64,000 nucleotides of DNA from [Actinobacillus] rossii (GTDB lineage: Bacteria > Pseudomonadota > Gammaproteobacteria > Enterobacterales > Pasteurellaceae): NCBI GenBank assembly GCA_900444965.1, contig UFRQ01000003.1:1054001-1118000 (forward strand), in the 5' to 3' direction. Made by a program: the position numbers and the translations under genes. Below the pieces are notes generated by a model, which saw nothing but the letters and a program-made list of their open reading frames with translations, was not told where the DNA came from and searched no databases. Below, in pieces: positions 10,073 to 20,683 of the stretch; position 1 is the first letter of the stretch, and every line of letters begins with the position of its first letter.

Positions 10073-10861
10073 ATGATTCACCCTACAGCAAAAATTCATC
10101 CGTCTTCAATTATTGAAGATGGAGCTAAAATTGGCGAAAACGTTGTTATCGGTCCATTCTGTATCGTTGAAAAAGATGCCGAAATTGGGAAAGGCACGAT
10201 CTTATATTCACACGTAGTGGTTCGTGGTGTAACGAAAATTGGCGAAGATAACCAGATTTTCCAAGGGGCAAGTATTGGTGAAATAAACCAAGACTTAAAA
10301 TATCAATGTGAACCGACAAAAACAATCATCGGTGATCGTAACCGTATTCGTGAAAATGTGACTATCCATCGTGGCACCGTTCAAGGCGGCGGTGTGACAC
10401 GTGTAGGCGATGATAATTTATTTATGGTAAATGCCCATATTGCCCACGATTGTCAAATTAAAAACCGTTGTATTTTGGCGAATAATGCCACTTTAGCCGG
10501 TCATGTTGAATTAGATGATTTCGTGATTGTCGGGGGAATGTCTGCGATTCATCAGTTTGTGATTGTTGGTGCGCACGTTATGCTTGGCGGTGGCTCAATG
10601 GTCAGCCAAGATGTACCCCCTTATGTCATGGCGCAAGGCAACCATGCGCGTCCATTTGGAGTAAATATCGAAGGACTCAAACGTCGTGGTTTTGACAAAC
10701 CTACTTTACACGCGATTCGCAATGTATATAAATTAATTTATCGTAGCGAACGAACCCTTGAAGATGTTATGCCAGAAATTGAGCATTATGCGCAAACCGA
10801 AACGGCAATTAGTTTCTTCTTAGATTTCTTTAAACGTTCAACACGAGGCATTATCCGTTAA
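10073..10861 (+). CDS. lpxA: UDP-N-acetylglucosamine acyltransferase
   Basis: 262 aa. It carries out the first step of lipid A synthesis, moving R-3-hydroxyacyl from ACP to UDP-GlcNAc. The first about 190 residues form a left-handed beta helix of hexapeptide repeats, and the catalytic His125 sits in NAHIAHDC (120-127). The C-terminal part is helical. It follows fabZ by 33 bases, so the two share a message and compete for the same hydroxyacyl-ACP pool. Confidence 0.97.
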   Translation: MIHPTAKIHPSSIIEDGAKIGENVVIGPFCIVEKDAEIGKGTILYSHVVVRGVTKIGEDNQIFQGASIGEINQDLKYQCEPTKTIIGDRNRIRENVTIHRGTVQGGGVTRVGDDNLFMVNAHIAHDCQIKNRCILANNATLAGHVELDDFVIVGGMSAIHQFVIVGAHVMLGGGSMVSQDVPPYVMAQGNHARPFGVNIEGLKRRGFDKPTLHAIRNVYKLIYRSERTLEDVMPEIEHYAQTETAISFFLDFFKRSTRGIIR

Positions 10862-10868
10862 TTTTTCA

Positions 10869-10975
10869 GCGGTTAGGTTGCAAATAAAATCAATAAATAA
10901 TTCATTGTAGGGTTTCATCCTACAAGGTAACTTGTTATAACCTAACCGCACTTTATTAAAGTGCGGTTATTTTTT
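10869..10975 (+). promoter_or_regulatory. Possible attenuator between lpxA and lpxB
   Basis: Three competing elements are visible. GCGGTTAGGTT (10869-10879) is the exact reverse complement of AACCTAACCGC (10939-10949). Between them, TTGTAGG/CCTACAA (10905-10911/10919-10925) forms a small hairpin, overlapped by ACAAG-GTAA-CTTGT (10922-10935). The end, AACCGCACTTTA/TAAAGTGCGGTT (10944-10955/10957-10968) followed by ATTTTTT, is an intrinsic terminator made of two uptake signals. The long stem and the terminator share bases 10944-10949, so they exclude each other. Confidence 0.6.
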
Positions 10976-10985
10976 AGGAATTTTT

Positions 10986-12167
10986 ATGCAAAACCTAAAC
11001 AAAACCAATCCAACTATTGCAATTGTTGCGGGAGAAGTTTCGGGGGATATTCTCGGCGCAGGCTTAATTCGAGAATTAAAATTGATTTACCCGAACGCCA
11101 AATTTATTGGTATTGCTGGGCAGCAAATGCTTAATGAAGGTTGTGATACCTTGGTGGATATGGAAGAAATTGCGGTGATGGGGCTTGTTGAAATTCTGAA
11201 ACATTTGCCACGTTTATTGAAAATTCGTAAAAATATCGTGCAGTACTTTTCTCATCATAAACCCGATATTTTCATCGGTATTGATGCGCCTGAATTTAAT
11301 CTTTATGTGGAAGATAAGCTTAAAGCACAAGGAATTAAAACAATTCATTATGTCAGTCCCAGTGTATGGGCGTGGCGTCAAAATCGTATTCACAAAATTG
11401 CACGCGCTACCAATATGGTTTTAGCATTTTTGCCTTTTGAAAAAGCATTTTATGATAAATTTAATGTGCCTTGCCGCTTTATTGGGCATACGATGGCGGA
11501 TGCCATTCCCTTACAGCCCGATCGTAGTTCGGCTTGCCAAGCCTTAAATCTGAATGAAAATCAGCGTTATGTCGCCATTTTAGTGGGAAGTCGTGGTGCA
11601 GAAGTTGAGATGTTAACAGAACCTTTTTTTAAAACAGCATTAATGCTAAAAGAGAAACATCCTGATTTGAAATTTCTGGTGCCATTAATTAATCAGAAAC
11701 GTCGAAATCAATTTGAGCAAATTTGTGCGCAAATTTCACCGCACTTATCTGATGATGATTTCATTTTACTTGATGGTAAAGCGCGCCAAGCCATGATTGT
11801 AGCGGATGCCACATTGCTTGCGTCAGGCACAGCCGCATTAGAATGTATGTTGTGTAAGTCACCGATGGTAGTGGGGTATAGAATGAAACCATTAACTTAT
11901 TGGTTGGCTAAACATTTAGTGAGAACGCCTTATGTTTCTTTACCCAATTTATTAGTAAATGACATGTTGGTGCCAGAAATGATTCAAGAGGATTGTACGC
12001 CTAAGAAATTGGCTGAAAAGATGGAGCCTTATTTAGGTGAAGGTGCGGTGGAAAATCGCCGTGTTTTGATTGAGCGTTTTATTGAATTGCACCAACTTGT
12101 GCGGAAAAACGCGGATAAGCAAGCGGCTCAGGCGGTAGTGGATTTATTAGGAAATAATGATGACTGA
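10986..12167 (+). CDS. lpxB: Lipid-A-disaccharide synthase
   Basis: 393 aa, glycosyltransferase family 19. It joins UDP-2,3-diacylglucosamine and lipid X. Typical segments are [14 protein letters not shown] at the N-terminus, [14 protein letters not shown], and [14 protein letters not shown] in the nucleotide-binding half. The ATG follows the terminator-like hairpin by only 17 bases, with AGGA inside its T-run tail. The end overlaps rnhB. Confidence 0.96.
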   Translation: MQNLNKTNPTIAIVAGEVSGDILGAGLIRELKLIYPNAKFIGIAGQQMLNEGCDTLVDMEEIAVMGLVEILKHLPRLLKIRKNIVQYFSHHKPDIFIGIDAPEFNLYVEDKLKAQGIKTIHYVSPSVWAWRQNRIHKIARATNMVLAFLPFEKAFYDKFNVPCRFIGHTMADAIPLQPDRSSACQALNLNENQRYVAILVGSRGAEVEMLTEPFFKTALMLKEKHPDLKFLVPLINQKRRNQFEQICAQISPHLSDDDFILLDGKARQAMIVADATLLASGTAALECMLCKSPMVVGYRMKPLTYWLAKHLVRTPYVSLPNLLVNDMLVPEMIQEDCTPKKLAEKMEPYLGEGAVENRRVLIERFIELHQLVRKNADKQAAQAVVDLLGNNDD

Positions 12168-12756
12168 TTTTGAATATCCTCAAGGTTTTGAATTAATTGC
12201 TGGTGTTGATGAAGTCGGTCGTGGTCCACTTGTTGGTGCCGTTGTGACAGCAGCGGTGATCTTAGATCCTAATAATCCGATTAAAGGTTTGGCGGACAGC
12301 AAGAAACTTAGTGAAAAGAAACGATTAGCTCTTGCCAAGGAAATTAAGCAAAAAGCGTTGGCTTGGAGTTTAGGACGTGCGGAACCTGAAGAAATTGACG
12401 AATTAAATATTCTGCACGCTACGATGCTTGCGATGCAACGTGCGATAAATACATTAAAAATTCGACCGCACTTTGTATTGGTGGATGGCAACCGAATTCC
12501 TAAACTTGATATACCGGTTCAAGCTGTCGTCAAAGGGGATAGCCTTGTCGCTGAAATTAGTGCGGCATCAATTCTCGCCAAAGTTGCGCGGGATCAGGAA
12601 ATGGTGGAACTCGATTTTCAATTTCCACAATATGAATTTGCGAAACACAAAGGTTATCCGACTAAAGTACATTTAGAAAAATTAGCTGAATTTGGTGCGT
12701 TGCCTCAGCATCGTCGTAGTTTTGCTCCAGTCAGAAAGGTACTTTCCTATAAGTAA
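12160..12756 (+). CDS. rnhB: Ribonuclease HII
   Basis: 198 aa from the second of two adjacent ATGs. It cuts RNA in RNA-DNA hybrids, including single ribonucleotides. The catalytic acidic motif [10 protein letters not shown] is near the N-terminus, with [20 protein letters not shown] and ARDQEM in the middle. It overlaps the lpxB end by 8 bases (11 if the first ATG at 12157 is used); the second ATG has the better spacing to AGGA. Confidence 0.96.
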   Translation: MTDFEYPQGFELIAGVDEVGRGPLVGAVVTAAVILDPNNPIKGLADSKKLSEKKRLALAKEIKQKALAWSLGRAEPEEIDELNILHATMLAMQRAINTLKIRPHFVLVDGNRIPKLDIPVQAVVKGDSLVAEISAASILAKVARDQEMVELDFQFPQYEFAKHKGYPTKVHLEKLAEFGALPQHRRSFAPVRKVLSYK

Positions 12757-12782
12757 CCAAGGTAAACAACAAGGAACCGCTT

Positions 12783-14639
12783 ATGAATAATATGATGTTT
12801 TCATTTTTGCCGTCGCCACTTGTGACGACAATCGTTTTATTATGTATGGCAATTTTCTTGTTTGTGCAAAATAAGTTACGCATGGATATCATCGCGTTAT
12901 TGGTTATGTTGTTGTTTTTTTTGACAGGCATTTTATCGGTTCAAGAGATTTTTGCTGGGTTTAGTGACCCGAATGTCATCTTGATTGCGTTGTTATTTAT
13001 TGTAGGTGAAGGGCTTGTACGTACTGGCGTGGCATATCAAGTGAGTGAATGGCTTATGAAAGCATCCAATAATAGCGAAATTAAAGTGCTAATTTTATTG
13101 ATGCTAGCCGTCGCCGGACTTGGGGCATTTATGAGTTCTACTGGTGTTGTCGCCATTTTTATTCCTGTCGTGCTGATGATTTGTCAGCAGATGAATATTT
13201 CTCCCAAAAGATTAATGATGCCGCTTTCTGTCGCGGGGTTAATTAGCGGTATGCTGACACTGATTGCGACAGCACCTAATTTAGTTGTAAACGCGGAATT
13301 AGTTCGTGTTAATGCCGGGCGTTTTAGCTTTTTCTCTTTCACGCCAATTGGTTTGCTAGTGTTAGTACTAGGAATTGTTTATATGTTGATTGTTCGCCGC
13401 TGGTTATCTTCATCGGATGAACATACCACTGAAACTGTTAATCGCCATTCTATTGATGATCTTATTGATAGCTATCATTTGCACGAACGTGTTAAACGTT
13501 TTGTGGTGAAAAAAGATTCAAGTTTTATTGGTCGAACCGTTGAAGAATTGCATTTACGTTCGAACTATCGGTTGAATATTTTAGCCATTGAACGTTGGAA
13601 ACATTTTAGACCTGTGTTTTTAGCGGCTTCTTTGGGAAAAGCAGAAATAAAAGAAAAAGATATTTTAGTGATTGATATTGCAAATCCCGATTTGGATTTG
13701 AATAAATTATGCCAGTTACTAAATCTTGAATTGGCAGAAATTCGTAGCCAAAACTTTAATGAACAAGCGAAATCTATTGGCATGGCGGAAATTACGCCTA
13801 TTCCTGATGCGAGTGCAGTGGGGAAAAGTGCGGTGGAATTACGCTTTAGATCGCGGTATGGGTTAAATATTATTGGTATTAAACGGAATGGTGAGCTATT
13901 ACAAGGCAATTTAGTGGAAGAACCCTTGCAAATCGGGGACTTATTATTAGTCGTTGGAGATTGGAAACTCATTCGACAATTACGTGAGAAAACGAAGTCG
14001 TTCTTTATTTTGAATTATCCTAGTGAAATCGATAAAGCTGTTCCAGCGAGAAGCCAGGCGTGGCATGCTATTTTTTCGATTGTGACTATGGTCGTACTGA
14101 TGGTGACGGGGATTGTGCCAAATGTGATTGCAGCACTTATTGGCTGTTTAATGCTCGGGAAATTTCGTTGTGTCGATGCTAAAAGTGCTTACAGTAGTAT
14201 CCACTGGGCCACGCTAATTTTGATTGTGGGGATGATGCCCTTTTCCATCGCATTGCAGAAAACAGGCGGGGTTAATCTGATTGTTGATTTTATGATTAAT
14301 ACGGTGGGGACAATGGGTAAACATTGGATGCTGATTAGCTTGTTTGTACTTTGTGCCGTTGTGGGATTGTTTATTTCGAATACGGCTACGGCGATTTTAA
14401 TGGCGCCTATCGCTATTACAATGGCACAACAACTCAATTTGTCACCTATGCCTTTTGCGATGACAGTGGCTATTGCGTCTTCTGCAGCTTTTATGACACC
14501 AATTTCATCACCAGTGAATACAATGGTGCTCGGTCCAGGAAATTATCAATTTAGTGATTTTGTGAAAATCGGTGTGCCTTTTACTCTTTTAGTTATGTTA
14601 GTGACGGTATTTGTGGTACCGTTGTTGTTCCCATTTTGA
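12783..14639 (+). CDS. yfbS: YfbS-like SLC13-type transporter with two TrkA-C domains
   Basis: 618 aa. The membrane half (about residues 1-210) and a second membrane half (about 425-618) flank a cytoplasmic insert with two TrkA-C (RCK_C) modules, at about 225-300 (FVVKKDSSFIGRTVEEL) and 310-395. This matches the E. coli YfbS layout in length and order. Substrate is unknown; the family carries anions or dicarboxylates, often with sodium. It follows rnhB by 26 bases with AAGGA upstream, and its stop is close to mog, so co-transcription with both is possible. Confidence 0.85.
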   Translation: MNNMMFSFLPSPLVTTIVLLCMAIFLFVQNKLRMDIIALLVMLLFFLTGILSVQEIFAGFSDPNVILIALLFIVGEGLVRTGVAYQVSEWLMKASNNSEIKVLILLMLAVAGLGAFMSSTGVVAIFIPVVLMICQQMNISPKRLMMPLSVAGLISGMLTLIATAPNLVVNAELVRVNAGRFSFFSFTPIGLLVLVLGIVYMLIVRRWLSSSDEHTTETVNRHSIDDLIDSYHLHERVKRFVVKKDSSFIGRTVEELHLRSNYRLNILAIERWKHFRPVFLAASLGKAEIKEKDILVIDIANPDLDLNKLCQLLNLELAEIRSQNFNEQAKSIGMAEITPIPDASAVGKSAVELRFRSRYGLNIIGIKRNGELLQGNLVEEPLQIGDLLLVVGDWKLIRQLREKTKSFFILNYPSEIDKAVPARSQAWHAIFSIVTMVVLMVTGIVPNVIAALIGCLMLGKFRCVDAKSAYSSIHWATLILIVGMMPFSIALQKTGGVNLIVDFMINTVGTMGKHWMLISLFVLCAVVGLFISNTATAILMAPIAITMAQQLNLSPMPFAMTVAIASSAAFMTPISSPVNTMVLGPGNYQFSDFVKIGVPFTLLVMLVTVFVVPLLFPF

Positions 14640-14656
14640 TCAAAACAAGGAAAAAT

Positions 14657-15247
14657 ATGACCGCACTTTTAGAAAAAAAATTAAAAATTGGTTTAGTTTC
14701 GGTCTCAGATCGAGCTTCTTCGGGCGTTTATACAGACCAAGGCATTCCTGAATTACAAGCATGGCTTGAGCGGGCATTAATTGATGAGTTTGATGTAGAA
14801 ACACGTTTAATTCCTGATGAACAAGCTGAAATTGAGAAAACGTTGATTGAATTGGTAGATGATTGCCAATGCCATTTAGTGTTGACGACAGGCGGAACGG
14901 GGCCTGCAAAACGAGATGTAACTCCTGATGCAACTTTAGCTGTGGCGGATCGCGAAATGCCAGGGTTTGGTGAGCAAATGCGTCAAGTCAGTTTACATTT
15001 TGTGCCTACTGCGATTTTATCACGGCAAGTCGGTGTGATTCGTAAAAATACGCTGATTTTAAATTTACCAGGGCAGCCTAAAGCCATTAAAGAAACTCTA
15101 GAAGGGGTAAAGGATGAGAAAGGAAATGTGTTAGTGAAAGGGATTTTTGCTGCAGTGCCTTATTGTTTGCAATTAATTGATGGTATTTATATTGATACTC
15201 AACCCGATGTGATTGAAAGTTTCCGTCCAAAATCAGCACGTCGTTAA
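14657..15247 (+). CDS. mog: Molybdopterin adenylyltransferase
   Basis: 196 aa. It adenylylates molybdopterin before molybdate insertion. The MoaB/Mog fold motifs IGLVSVSDRASSG and TTGGTGPAKRDVTPDAT are clear. The frame opens at 14636, overlapping the upstream gene, but ATG 14657 has AAGGAAA before it and gives the usual N-terminus. The first codons (ATGACCGCACTTTT) are themselves an uptake signal, so coding and uptake functions coincide at the start. Confidence 0.93.
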   Translation: MTALLEKKLKIGLVSVSDRASSGVYTDQGIPELQAWLERALIDEFDVETRLIPDEQAEIEKTLIELVDDCQCHLVLTTGGTGPAKRDVTPDATLAVADREMPGFGEQMRQVSLHFVPTAILSRQVGVIRKNTLILNLPGQPKAIKETLEGVKDEKGNVLVKGIFAAVPYCLQLIDGIYIDTQPDVIESFRPKSARR

Positions 15248-15267
15248 TTAAAATTAAGGAAATAGAG

Positions 15268-15729
15268 ATGACGCTCTCTTTTATTATTATTGCGCTGTGT
15301 GCTGGCTTTGCTCTTGCCATACAAGCGGCCATTAATAGCCAATTGGCAGGCGCGCTTATTGGGCAACCCGTGGTAGCGGCATTTATATCCTTTCTAACAG
15401 GCACCATAGTGCTACTGGGCATTTGCTGGTGGAAAGCGGATCTTGTCGTCGCTTGGCAGCATCTTCCGAAACAGCCTTGGTGGAAATTTATTGGTGGACC
15501 TTTGGGGGCTTTAGTGGTGTTCACTACTATTTTTCTTGCACCCAAAATCGGCGTCACGAATATGCTGTTTTTCATCATTGTAGGGCAATTGATTGCTGCA
15601 ATGCTAATTGATCATTTTGGTTTGTTGGGGATGAACGAACGTCCGATGCAAATTTGGCAAATAATTGGATTATTATTTATTACATTAGGTTTAACGATTT
15701 TCTTTTTTGGTAAGAAAATATTTGGATAA
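15268..15729 (+). CDS. YdcZ-type (DUF606) small membrane transporter
   Basis: 153 aa with about five hydrophobic segments (FIIIALCAGFALAIQAAIN, VVAAFISFLTGTIVLLG, FIGGPLGALVVFTTIFLA, MLFFIIVGQLIAAMLI, IIGLLFITLGLTIFFFG). This is the DMT-superfamily EamA-like half-size form. The substrate is unknown. It sits 20 bases after mog and 12 bases before glnB, on the same strand, with AAGGAAATAG upstream. Confidence 0.8.
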   Translation: MTLSFIIIALCAGFALAIQAAINSQLAGALIGQPVVAAFISFLTGTIVLLGICWWKADLVVAWQHLPKQPWWKFIGGPLGALVVFTTIFLAPKIGVTNMLFFIIVGQLIAAMLIDHFGLLGMNERPMQIWQIIGLLFITLGLTIFFFGKKIFG

Positions 15730-15732
15730 TAG

Positions 15733-16080
<348 letters not shown>

Positions 16081-16103
16081 CTTAATTTTATTTAGGATCT
16101 TTT

Positions 16104-16478
16104 ATGAAAAAATTATTGTCATTATTAGGTATTTTTACTTTGGCATTTGTAACGGCCTGTGATACGGGCTCAAATGTTAAAGCCGAAATGGGACAAATGG
16201 CGCTAGCAGTAAATAAACTTGGCGATACCCAAACAGCAGATGAATTCCATCAAGCTGCAGTTGCATTGCGCGATGCATCCGTGCAGGCTATGGCAAAACA
16301 GCCATCGAGTATTAAAAATGCGGATGACTTCAAAGGTTATCAAGATGGTATGAAACAGTTTATTGATGCACTTGATCAAGCGGATGCATTGGCACAACAA
16401 GGGAATTTAGACGAAGCGAAACGCGCAACACAGCGTTTATTCGAATTAAAAAAAGAATTTCATGTGAAATATAAGTAA
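16104..16478 (+). CDS. Cytochrome b562-family lipoprotein
   Basis: 124 aa. A signal peptide ends in the lipobox FVTAC, so the protein is probably lipid-anchored via Cys19. The mature part aligns by eye with cytochrome b562: an acidic N-terminal helix with a Met (VKAEMGQM), a middle segment FKGYQDGMKQFIDALDQAD, and a C-terminal helix ending KKEFHVKYK that matches the haem-His region NAYHQKYR of E. coli CybC. Met and His axial ligands therefore seem present. A lipidated form is unusual. It follows glnB by 23 bases. Confidence 0.75.
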   Translation: MKKLLSLLGIFTLAFVTACDTGSNVKAEMGQMALAVNKLGDTQTADEFHQAAVALRDASVQAMAKQPSSIKNADDFKGYQDGMKQFIDALDQADALAQQGNLDEAKRATQRLFELKKEFHVKYK

Positions 16479-16511
16479 TCTCAAAGTGCGGTCAATTCTT
16501 ATTGAGTTTTT

Positions 16512-17561
16512 ATGAATAAAGAAAAATCTTTGGTTCCTTATTTTTTAGGGGCCGCAAGTCTCGTGGTGATTTTAGCAGGTGTAAAATTATCTGTCGAAGT
16601 CATTGTGCCATTTTTGCTTTCATTGTTTATTGCGATTATTTGTTCGCCGCTCATTAAGTTTATGACCAATTACCGGATACCGCATTGGTTGGCGATTTCA
16701 CTCTTGTTTACGTTAATTGTGTTGATCTTTTTCTCCTTGATTAGCTTAATTAATAGTACAGTGCAAGAATTCACGCTCTCTATACCACAATATAAGCTAT
16801 TGATGGCAGAGCGTTTAAATGATGTTAAAGCGTTAGCAGAGAAATTTAATCTTCCTTTTAACATTGATGCGACGAAAATTCCTAAGCAACTTGATCCAAG
16901 TGTGATTATGAATTTTGTAAGTGGGTTATTGGTGAATTTCTCCAATGTGGTATCCAATGCGTTTGTGCTGATTTTAGTTGTGATTTTTATGCTATTAGAA
17001 GCACCAACTGCAAAGCGTAAATTTGCTATTGCATTTTCAAAAAATGATAGTGAAGAAAATGTGTCTGAACGTTATTTAGATCGCGTGTTACAAGGTGTAA
17101 TCGGTTATCTTGCAGTAAAAACAACAGTCAGTTTGTTGACAGGCGTGCTTGTTTGGATTTTGTTGGAAATGGCAAATGTGCAATACGCGGTACTTTGGGC
17201 AACATTAAGTTTTCTGTTTAACTATATTCCAAATATTGGTTCTATTTTGGCAGCATTTCCTATTATTGTGCAGTCATTATTGCTCAATGGTTTTTCTGTC
17301 GGATTTGTGGTAACAGTTGGAGTAATTGCGATTAATATGGTTATTGGTAATGTATTAGAACCCAAAATGATGGGGAAGAAATTAGGGCTTTCTACTTTAG
17401 TTGTTTTTCTTTCGCTTTTATTTTGGGGCTGGCTACTGGGTACGGTTGGGATGTTGCTCTCAGTACCATTGACGATGGCACTAAAAATTGCTTTAGAATC
17501 AAGCCCGAAAACAACACGTTATGCCATATTGCTTGGGGATTTAGTTGAAGAAAAGCGATAA
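16512..17561 (+). CDS. AI-2E family permease
   Basis: 349 aa polytopic membrane protein of the PerM/YdiK/TqsA superfamily. Features are the paired N-terminal hydrophobic segments, a soluble stretch (about residues 85-140), and the conserved C-terminal block LFNYIPNIGSILA followed by GNVLEPKMMGKKLGLSTLVV. Family members export varied substrates, including autoinducer-2 or sodium, and the name does not establish function here. An uptake signal lies just before its start. Confidence 0.85.
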   Translation: MNKEKSLVPYFLGAASLVVILAGVKLSVEVIVPFLLSLFIAIICSPLIKFMTNYRIPHWLAISLLFTLIVLIFFSLISLINSTVQEFTLSIPQYKLLMAERLNDVKALAEKFNLPFNIDATKIPKQLDPSVIMNFVSGLLVNFSNVVSNAFVLILVVIFMLLEAPTAKRKFAIAFSKNDSEENVSERYLDRVLQGVIGYLAVKTTVSLLTGVLVWILLEMANVQYAVLWATLSFLFNYIPNIGSILAAFPIIVQSLLLNGFSVGFVVTVGVIAINMVIGNVLEPKMMGKKLGLSTLVVFLSLLFWGWLLGTVGMLLSVPLTMALKIALESSPKTTRYAILLGDLVEEKR

Positions 17562-17602
17562 TTCCAAAATAGAGATATTTTTGAGTAATGAAAAATATAG
17601 AA

Positions 17603-17644
17603 AAAGTGCGGTCATAAAATCTTAAAATTTTTTGACCGCACTTT
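17603..17644. terminator. Convergent uptake-signal terminator
   Basis: AAAGTGCGGTCA (17603-17614) and TGACCGCACTTT (17633-17644) form a 12-bp stem between the convergent permease and dsbB genes. Confidence 0.85.
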
Positions 17645-17653
17645 ATTTATAGC

Positions 17654-18187
17654 TTAATGAAAAATGTCACGATTATGTGTGTTTTTCTTTATTTGGCTAA
17701 GTAACACCAAAACCAACACTAAAGTATAAATGGAAAAAGCCACTACAAGCCATTGTACCATGGTCAGCCCTAACCATTGCCAGCTGATTTCACTACATGA
17801 ACCAGTTGGTTTAAAGATGAATGGAAACCATTCGTGCAAAGGTAACGTTTGTGGAAAGTTGGGAATAATTGGGCAAATTTTCCACGGTGCCGGATTCATC
17901 TGTAAATCCATATGTTCAAGGGCAATCAGTAAACCTTTAATCGCCCCCCATAAACCGATAGCAAGGGCAAATAAGCGCACAACAAGAAAATGTGGTGCAA
18001 GACAGCCAATAAATCCCGCGAATGCAATACCTAGCACGGCAATACGTTCATAAATACACATGACACAAGGTTGAAGTGCCATACCATGTTGGAAATAAAG
18101 TGCGGTCAATTCTAGACCTACAGCACTAATCAGCAATAACAACCAACCTGAACGCTTAATTGACCAATCTTTTAAAAATTGTAACAT
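17654..18187 (-). CDS. dsbB: Disulfide bond formation protein B
   Basis: 177 aa, four membrane helices. It reoxidises periplasmic DsbA and passes electrons to quinones. Both redox pairs are present: Cys41/Cys44 in QPCVMCIYER, and Cys105 with Cys131 (KICPIIP and TGSCSE), numbered as in E. coli within one residue. It follows nhaB by 19 bases, the same pairing as in enterobacteria. Confidence 0.96.
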   Translation of the reverse strand: MLQFLKDWSIKRSGWLLLLISAVGLELTALYFQHGMALQPCVMCIYERIAVLGIAFAGFIGCLAPHFLVVRLFALAIGLWGAIKGLLIALEHMDLQMNPAPWKICPIIPNFPQTLPLHEWFPFIFKPTGSCSEISWQWLGLTMVQWLVVAFSIYTLVLVLVLLSQIKKNTHNRDIFH

Positions 18188-18206
18188 TGCTTTTTCCCTT
18201 AAAGAA

Positions 18207-19775
18207 TTAATGACCTACTGCAATTGCGGCGGGAATATGTGGAGCGCCAATCAAGCCAGTCTGGAATAACCATTGGGTTGCACTTGGCAGAATAAATTCT
18301 ACGGCGGCTAAACCAACAAAGGTGAGAACAATAGTATATGGTAAAGCCATTAATACCATTCGCCCATAAGATAAGCGAATAAGTGGCGCAATAGCAGACG
18401 TTAATAAGAATAAGAATGCTGCTTGTCCATTTGGTGTTGCTACTGATGGCAAGTTAGTACCTGTGTTAATCGCGACTGCGATCATCTCAAATTGCTCTGG
18501 TGAAATCGAGCCATTCGTTAAAGCCGCTTTTGCTTCGTTAATATATACGGTTGCGACAAATACATTATCTGATATTGCAGAGAGTACACCATTAAATATG
18601 TAAAATAGAAGAAGTTGGACATTTTCAGCAGCACCTAAAACTAAGTTAATAATTGGTGCGAATAAATGTTGATCGATGATAACTGCAACTACTGAGAAAA
18701 AAACAACTAATAATGCAGTAAATGGTAGTGATTCTTGGAATGCATGCCCAATTGCATGTTCATCGGTAATACCGTTATAAGTTGTTGTTAATATAATGAC
18801 AGTTAAACCAATTAAGCCTACTGCGGCTAAATGGAATGCTAAACCAATAATTAACCAAACGCCAACAAATGCTTGTACAACTAATTTTATCCGATCTTGT
18901 TTTGTGAGTTTTTGTTCTTGAAAACGATCAAATTTTGCCAGTTCTGCCCAAACTTTACGCGGTAATTTCTCACCATAACCAAATAGACGGAATTTTTCTA
19001 CAAGTACAGTCGTTAAAATTCCGCAAATTAATACGGGTACGGTGACTGGCGCCATACGTAAGAAGAATTCTTTAAATCCCCAACCTGCTTGTTCTGCAAT
19101 AATTAAGTTTTGTGGTTCACCTACCATTGTCATTACGCCACCCAGTGCGGTACCTACAGCGGCATGCATTAATAAACTACGTAAGAATGCACGAAAACTC
19201 TCCAGAGTTTCTGAGTTCTTCGTGATTTTATTATCACTTGTAATATCCGTTGAATCTTCAAATGATGCACCAGATGCAACTTTATGGTAAACCCCATAGA
19301 ATCCCATCCCTACGCTTATAATAACGGCGATAACGGTGAGTGCATCTAAAAATGCAGATAAGAATGCCGCACTTAAGCAGAAGGCGAGAGATAAGGTGAT
19401 TTTGGAATGAATTCGAAGAAGGAGTTTAGTGAACGCATAAAGCAATAATTGCTTCATAAAGTAAATACCCGCCACCATAAACATTAAGAGTAATATCACT
19501 TCAAAGTTTGCCATGATTTCTGCTTTAACGTGTGCGGGGCTAGTCATACCGATAGAAACCGCCTCCAAAGCAAGCATACCACCAGGTTGTAAAGGATAGC
19601 ATTTTAGTGCCATAGCAAGCGTAAAAATAAACTCTGCAACGAGTAGCCAACCCGCTATAAAAGGGTCGATCCAAAATACAATAGGATTAATTAATAGGAA
19701 CGCGACAATGGTAACTTTATACCAATTTGGACTTTTTCCCATAAAATTATTCATAAACGCTTGTATATACTGCAT
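18207..19775 (-). CDS. nhaB: Na+/H+ antiporter NhaB
   Basis: 522 aa from the preferred ATG at 19775. It is an electrogenic sodium-proton antiporter of the inner membrane with about a dozen hydrophobic segments; family segments [20 protein letters not shown] and [12 protein letters not shown] are present. The frame extends to 19838. The ATG at 19775 has GGA at good spacing, and 19787 (MEIYMQ) is an alternative start. It is divergent from fadR and precedes dsbB, as in E. coli. Confidence 0.93.
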   Translation of the reverse strand: MQYIQAFMNNFMGKSPNWYKVTIVAFLLINPIVFWIDPFIAGWLLVAEFIFTLAMALKCYPLQPGGMLALEAVSIGMTSPAHVKAEIMANFEVILLLMFMVAGIYFMKQLLLYAFTKLLLRIHSKITLSLAFCLSAAFLSAFLDALTVIAVIISVGMGFYGVYHKVASGASFEDSTDITSDNKITKNSETLESFRAFLRSLLMHAAVGTALGGVMTMVGEPQNLIIAEQAGWGFKEFFLRMAPVTVPVLICGILTTVLVEKFRLFGYGEKLPRKVWAELAKFDRFQEQKLTKQDRIKLVVQAFVGVWLIIGLAFHLAAVGLIGLTVIILTTTYNGITDEHAIGHAFQESLPFTALLVVFFSVVAVIIDQHLFAPIINLVLGAAENVQLLLFYIFNGVLSAISDNVFVATVYINEAKAALTNGSISPEQFEMIAVAINTGTNLPSVATPNGQAAFLFLLTSAIAPLIRLSYGRMVLMALPYTIVLTFVGLAAVEFILPSATQWLFQTGLIGAPHIPAAIAVGH

Positions 19776-19904
19776 GTAAATTTCCATCCTTAGGTAAAAA
19801 GAGCTTTCAATATTTCCAACTTTAACGGATAATGACACGGATTTACAGCATTAATTATAATTTTTTTTGAATTTTTCCATTTTATACAGAAGAGAATCGC
19901 TTTA

Positions 19905-20639
19905 ATGACTAATTCAGCCGACCCTATTCTTAAAGCGCGTAGCCCAGCAGCTCTTGCAGAAGAGTATATTATTAAGAGCATTTGGGCGAACCATTTCCCC
20001 GCGGGTTCTGCACTTCCAGCAGAACGTGAGCTTGCTGAACGCATTGGCGTAACACGCACTACCTTGCGTGAAGTTTTACAACGTTTATCTCGTGATGGTT
20101 GGCTTACTATTCAACATGGTAAACCAACCCATGTTAATAATGTGTGGGAAACTTCGGGCTTGAATATTCTAGAAGTGCTAATCAATCTCGATAGCACACT
20201 TTCTCCGATTTTAATTGCCAATGTCCTTTCAGCCCGTACTAATTTAGCCACAATTTATGTGCCGCGTGCATTTAAAATTGCGCCTAAAGAATCACTCGCT
20301 TTATTTCAAAATTACGATAAATTACCAGATGAGCCCCAGGCTTATGTGGATTTTGACTATGCGATTTTCCGCAATTTAACATTTGTCTCTAAAAATCCGA
20401 TTTATGGTTTAGTACTAAATAGTTTAAAAGGACTCTATACTCGTGTGGGTATGGTATATTTTGCATTGCCTGAAGCTCGAACATTAGCGGTTGACTTCTA
20501 TGGGAAACTTGCAAAATTAGGGGAAGAACAGCGTTTTAATGAAATTGTAGAATGTATTCGAGAATATGGACGATCCAGTGGTACGATTTATGCCGCATTG
20601 CAAGATCAGCTTATTGAAGCGATGATACAACAAGGTTGA
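19905..20639 (+). CDS. fadR: Fatty acid metabolism regulator FadR
   Basis: 244 aa GntR-family regulator. The N-terminal winged helix contains the recognition region PAERELAERIGVTRTTLREV; the C-terminal helical domain binds long-chain acyl-CoA in known FadR proteins. The gene is divergent from nhaB. Residues 5-20 (ADPILKARSPAALAEEYI) keep the FadR N-terminal pattern, which separates it from other GntR members. Confidence 0.94.
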   Translation: MTNSADPILKARSPAALAEEYIIKSIWANHFPAGSALPAERELAERIGVTRTTLREVLQRLSRDGWLTIQHGKPTHVNNVWETSGLNILEVLINLDSTLSPILIANVLSARTNLATIYVPRAFKIAPKESLALFQNYDKLPDEPQAYVDFDYAIFRNLTFVSKNPIYGLVLNSLKGLYTRVGMVYFALPEARTLAVDFYGKLAKLGEEQRFNEIVECIREYGRSSGTIYAALQDQLIEAMIQQG

Positions 20640-20640
20640 A

Positions 20641-20678
20641 AAAATAAAGGGAGAATCAATTATTCTCCCTTTATTTTT
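20641..20678. terminator. Terminator between fadR and folB
   Basis: AAAATAAAGGGAGAAT (20641-20656) pairs with ATTCTCCCTTTATTTT (20662-20677) around a 5-base loop. The A and T tails make it work in both directions. It is one of the few strong terminators here not built from uptake signals. Confidence 0.92.
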
Positions 20679-20683
20679 TAGCC

